From positions 11,297,704 through 11,357,703 of the forward strand of contig NC_088304.1 of NCBI RefSeq assembly GCF_032854445.1: DNA of 60,000 bases. Direction: 5' to 3'. The position numbers were made by a program, and so were the translations under genes. This DNA comes from Liolophura sinensis (lineage: Eukaryota > Mollusca > Polyplacophora > Chitonida > Chitonidae). Positions 50,301-56,300 of the stretch are shown piece after piece; position 1 is the first letter of the stretch; every line of letters starts with the position of its first letter. The notes under the pieces were generated by a model. It saw nothing but the letters and a program-made list of their open reading frames with translations. It was not told the DNA's origin and did no database searches.

Positions 50301-53300
50301 TTTATTCCTCCCCAAAAAATGCCCACTATGGTGTAAGTGAAAAATTCTTGAGTATAGCACCAGCAAACTACAACAGCAGAAAAGATAGTAATAGACACTG
50401 TATCACTCAAAGAACACAGAGTTGTCCCGACATATACCACACAGTTGCTAATAGAACATCTGGATGCCCCACATGTAAGTTACATCTACTCATGTTTGCT
50501 GACATTCAGTGAATCAGATGCAATCTGCAATGGTCACAAAAAGGTTGTGAATAATAATGCTGGCCACCATTATATAAGTGAAATATTCCTGAGTATGGCA
50601 TAAAACCCCAGTCAAATAAAAAAAAAAATGTGCTGAAACTTTGAGCATTTAGTTGATCATCCATTTTGTCTACCTGATTATTATTTCAAACAGCTTTGCT
50701 AAGGATCATCTTTATTGTAACTTTACACCAAAGACACCAATTATAACCAGCCAGTAATCTTATGTTGCTGTTGTTGTTGTGTTTTAGAAACTGGATACAT
50801 CAGAGATGTTACAACACATTACAAATGTACGACAAGCAGTGAAATTTGCCACATCAGATCTGCAGGGCCAGGAATTGCCTGGGTTTTGTTTACCAAAGGT
50901 AAGGTTTAGAGCAGGTGTTTTACGACGTTCCGAACATATTGCTTTGATATACCCACATATGACTTTGTGCCCCGGGGTTATGTTGTCTTGTGGGTCCACC
51001 ATAACCTACTGGTCAGCATGTTAGCGCAGCACAATGACACAGGAGGGTTTCACCAGTACGATGGCTGTGAGTTCAAATCTGGCTTGTGTTGGATTCCTCT
51101 CTGCCTCTGTGGGAAAGTCTGCCAGCAACCTGCAGATGGTCGTGGGTTCCCTCTGGGTTCTGCCGGGTTTTTCTCCCACCATAATACTGGCCACCGTCAA
51201 GTAAGGGAAATTTTCTTGAGTACCGCCTAAAATGCCAATCAAATAAATAAATAAAACCCAAATTAGATAAATATGTATGTTGTCTTTGGGGGCCTCCGTG
51301 GCTCAGTCGATTAGCTAGCGCAGCGTAATGACCCAGGAGCCTCTCACCAATGCCGTCGCTGTGAGTTCAAGTCCAGCTCATGCTGGCTTCCTCTCCGGCC
51401 GAAAGTGGGAAGGTCTGGGTTGGTCGTGGGTTTCCCCCGGGCTGTGCCTGGTTTCCAGCCACCATAATGCTGGCCGCTGTCGTATAAGTGAAATATTCTT
51501 GAGTACGGCGTAAAACACCAATCAAAAAAAAAAAAAAAAAAAATGTTGTCTTTGAAATAAGGAAATCAGGATAATATATTTTTTTATTTGCTCATTTGAT
51601 TCAGAGAAATTGGAAATTTTTTTGCTAAAAGTACATTGTAGATGAAGGTTTTCCATAAACAATTAGCATATAAACCTATACAGGTAGATCTCTCTTCATT
51701 TGTAGGTCACAAATTCATAGAACCTGTATTTTAGCTTGTGTCTTAATTGCACCCTGATCTGACAGATCAAATCCTATTTTATTCAAATTTATGCAAATTT
51801 CAAATTAATGATGCTATGACAGAATTTTTCATTGGAACTTCTCATGTAGGGAAGTAAGGCTTTGTGAAATGGCAGGATTGCCAGGGCAACGAAGGCGGCA
51901 GGTTCAGTCTTGTTTTAGGGTAGTTAGTGAAAGTTATGATTGCAAGCTTGGGCTGCGATCAGTATCTAAGTAATTCAACTTAGGCTTACGATTCCTTTGT
52001 GCAATTGACCCCTGAGGTATAAACCTCCCATAAAATATATCAAAACTTCATCCATCACAGGGTTTGACGCCACTGCTGCCCATTTTCCGTGAAGGCATAC
52101 TGAACGGCTCTCCTGACATCAAGGAGTCTGCCGCCATCGGGCTTGGGGAGGTGATCAAGTTGACAAGTGCTGATGCCCTTAAACCTTCCGTCATCAACAT
52201 CACGGGGCCTCTCATCCGTATCCTTGGCGATCGCTTCACTCACCAGGTTAAAGTGGCTCTGCTAGAGACACTCACCCTACTCCTGGGCAAGGTAGGCTGT
52301 ATAGTGCAGCTTATGTGTGTTATTAGTTACATGGTTACTCATTGACAGGATATGGGAATATATGGGGTCAGTAATGCTCATATTGTGCAAGGCATCAAAA
52401 AACAAAAACAAAAAAAAAGACTGATCAGATTAGAGAACACCAATACATAGGCAAATTGATTCTGCTGTGTGACCATTGTTTTCACAACCAAAGGGAGATA
52501 ATCTTGTCAGCAGACCAAGATGACCTGAACAGGATATGGTAATATGCATGTAAAAGTGTTCTGCCTTATGTGGAATAAATGTATATATAGGTAACCATTG
52601 TGTCAGTGAGTGACTTACGACACCTTACGACCTCCAGTCACAAGGACTCTTACTTGAGGTATGCGTTGATTTCAATGCTTGCCTGCAACTTTACGCTCAC
52701 TGTCCATGGGAACTCAAAGTCCAGTATGATGTGCATAGCTGTACATCAGATGTGGCTGAGAAAATTCGTCGGTAACTTGCCAGAAGCTAGTGTTTTACTC
52801 CAGGCACTCGCGTTTTCTCCATTCCTTAAGCTGATTGCTGGCATATATAAGGGAAAAATTCTTGAGTAGCATGTTGAAACTACAATCAAATTGTATGACG
52901 TATCATTTTCTTGTCTGATGTACACTTTGTTTTACTAGATTAGAACATCCTGCCGCAAACTGTTTCGGGTGGGTGTGAAATATCAAAATGTAAAAACCAA
53001 AGTTATATCTAACTTTCGCTGTAATGACCCAGGAGTCTCTCACCAATGCAGTCGCTGTGAGTTCAAGTCCAGCTCATGCTGGCTCCCTCTCCGGCCATAC
53101 GTGGGAAGGTCTGCCAGCAACCTGCAGATGGTCGTGGGTTTCCACCCACCATAATGCTGGCCGCCGTCGTAAAAGTGAAATATTCTTGAGTATGGCGTGA
53201 AACACCAATCAAATAAATAAATGAATAACTTTCACTGTTATAATTGATACTCCATTTCTCCGTATACAGCCATCTTGGCTTAATCTTTCTCTTGCATTAG

Positions 53301-56300
53301 TATACGTGCATGGTGCCCCTTATACTTTTGTGAATGATTATGTCATTTTATTTTCGGAGCTTCTCCACAAGTCAGTTTACAGTTTGAAGTATAGACAGTA
53401 GTCCAGATTCAATGTTGTTAAATCTGTACCGATTCAGGCACTAGACTTTTCATCTCTGGGTCGAAATTGGAATAGGATATACTACAAGTATACAGGGTGG
53501 AGCAGAAGTCTGGACCCATAGGCAATTTACTATATAACAATCTACAGTTTACAATAAGTGTTTGAACTGAGTTCCACCTTTCTCCAAACACTTTCTTACT
53601 CAGGAGGCACATGATCTTTGCACTTTCCAGTCATAGAGTTATTCCCTCTTATGGTTTAAATTTCTTATGTGATGTTATCTTCTAGTGCTTGTAATGTTCT
53701 TGGTTTGTTAGCATATACCACAATTGCCTATGGGTCCAGATTTTGCTATATGTGAATAACTTACATGTAACCTAGCTTGATATACGCCCATTAATCCAGA
53801 TGTTACTTTGTTCCCATGGACATTTTATTTGTTTGTAATAGACAGTTGTTATTAGTAGTGGTGGTACAAGAATTATAAACTGAAATGATAACTAGATGCA
53901 TGTACACATGTACATGAATTTCCTCGCAGGTTGGTGTGATGTTGAAGCCTTTCCTGCCCCAGCTGCAGACAACGTTTGTCAAGGCCCTTAATGACCCAAA
54001 CCGTGGGGTGCGGCTGAAGGCTGCCGCGGCGCTGAGCAAGCTGATTGTAATTCACGTCCGTGTGGACCCCTTGTTTACAGAGATCCTGAATGGGGTCAAG
54101 TCAGCAGATAAAGTGGCTGAGGACCCAGGGGCCAGGTAAGCAAATATGTACACACAGCCTGACAGGTGCTCGCTGTGTACACCTACTGTACACAACAATA
54201 CTAACTTCCCAAGGTTTTCCGTGGACGACTGGTTAGCGTACTAGTGCAGCACAATGATCCATTCAACTTTAACCAGTTCAGTCGCCTTTAACCAGTTCAG
54301 TCGCTGTTAGTTCAAGTCCAGCTCATGCTGGCTTCCTGTGCAGCAGTATGTGGAAAGGTCTGCCAGCAAACTGCGGACAGTCGTGGGTTTCATCCCACTA
54401 TAATGCTGGCTACCGTTGTATAAGTAAAATATTCTTAAGAACAGCTAAAGGAGTAAATAAATAAATGCACTGTAGGTGAGAAAGTCGGCGACACGTTACA
54501 GATGGTTGTTGCTTTCTCTCGGGATCTGCCCGCTTACCTCCCATCATAATGCTGACTGCCATCATGTAAGTGAAATATTCTTTAGTATGTTGTACTCAAA
54601 CTCCAATCAAATAAATGAATAAATCCTAGTTTGCCGTCCTATGCTAGGGCTGGCTGGATTATCTGTGTACGGTGGCACTATGATGACTGCATGATAGGGT
54701 TAGCATGACCATTCGGGATCTGTTATTCAGAATGACACAAAGCTACATTTCTTGATTATACTTGATATAGTATACTTGATTTGCACATCACAAATCACAT
54801 TGCCAGACCAACTTGATTGACAGCTAGCTAGCACACACACACATTGCATCAGTGAAGGATTGAATTCTTTCAGTTTACCTCGACCATCCTGCAGCTGGCT
54901 CTCACACCTTTCTCTTTAAGAAGTTAACTCTTACTGAGAAGGACAATTTGCCTTATAGTAGATTCAAAGTGTCAAGGAACCTGCTGGCTACTAAGCTAGT
55001 CACATAATAACTATTTTGATCAGTACAGTGAGGCTACACTGTATCATTATTTGCTCATGTAAGATACTGTGTTTCACACAAAGTTTGGCAATTATCAAGT
55101 GATACATTTTGCCTGATTCTAATTCATTCATCCACCTAGGACCACTTACACAGAAGAGTTTTAGGGGAATTTTGATTAATGTGTGTCTGCCAGCAACCTG
55201 CGGATGGTCGTGGGTTTCCACCGGGTTCTGCCGAGTTTCCTCCCACCATAATGCTGGCCGCCGTGGTATAAATGAAATATTTTTGAGTACCGCATAAAAC
55301 ACCAATCAAATAAATTAATAAATTAGATTAATTTGTTATCACAAAAATTTAAGTGTTGGCATCGAAAGTATTATTTTAGGCCTTAATGTGGATTTAGCAT
55401 GTCAAATTTTTAGGTGAAATAAAATGTTTATAGGCTGCTTATGGAATTCTTAATCTGTGTATCTGCTGAGTGTATTAACTGGACACCTGCATGTGTTTTA
55501 TGTGCACAGAGAGACACTGCTGCAGGCATTGCGAGGCTGCATTGCGGGGGCCGGTAACAAGATGTCAGATGCCCTCCGTAAGCAGGTACAGTCCACCCTG
55601 CTTGGGATGCTGTCGGAGTCTGCGGATGTGACCCGGATGGCCGTGGGCGGGTGCCTCGGGGCGCTCTGTCGTTCCCTGCCCGACGAGGAACTCACACAGC
55701 TCCTTATACAGCATTTGCTTGGTGAGACTTTGGATACTTGCTGGAACCCTATTCAGCTGTTAGATTGTTGATGTGGTACAAGCAGACCATGGTGTAGTGG
55801 TCAAAGGTGCTGGGGCAGGCCGTGGTATAGTGGTTGAAGGTGCTGGCCTCTTAATCCCTAGCACACATGAGGTGTGGGTTGTACAAGGAATTCGTAGATC
55901 CCCCACTTTCACCTTGGTGACCATAAGCAAGCTATTGTGCAGTCTAGGTGAAGACCCCTGTCTTCACCCAAAATGGTATCTGCAAGTCTGAATATAAGAC
56001 TGGACAAAAGTCTGTCAACTGCTTTTTGTCGTCAGTGCTCATACAAATGGTGGCGGAGAGTGAATCCAGTTGAATATTTAAAAATCAACTAATGACATCT
56101 CCCATTAAACTGTGCATATCTTTATATGCAGTGATGGGGAGATCACGTAGATTAAACTACATACTGAAGTACGTTTTTCTCACATATTCAGTATTTACCA
56201 CATATGTTTCCATCATGCTCTGATTGAACGCCTCTCTGTTTCAGATGTAGACACCAGCCTGGACTGGACCCTCCGTCATGGGCGTAGCGTAGCATTATAT

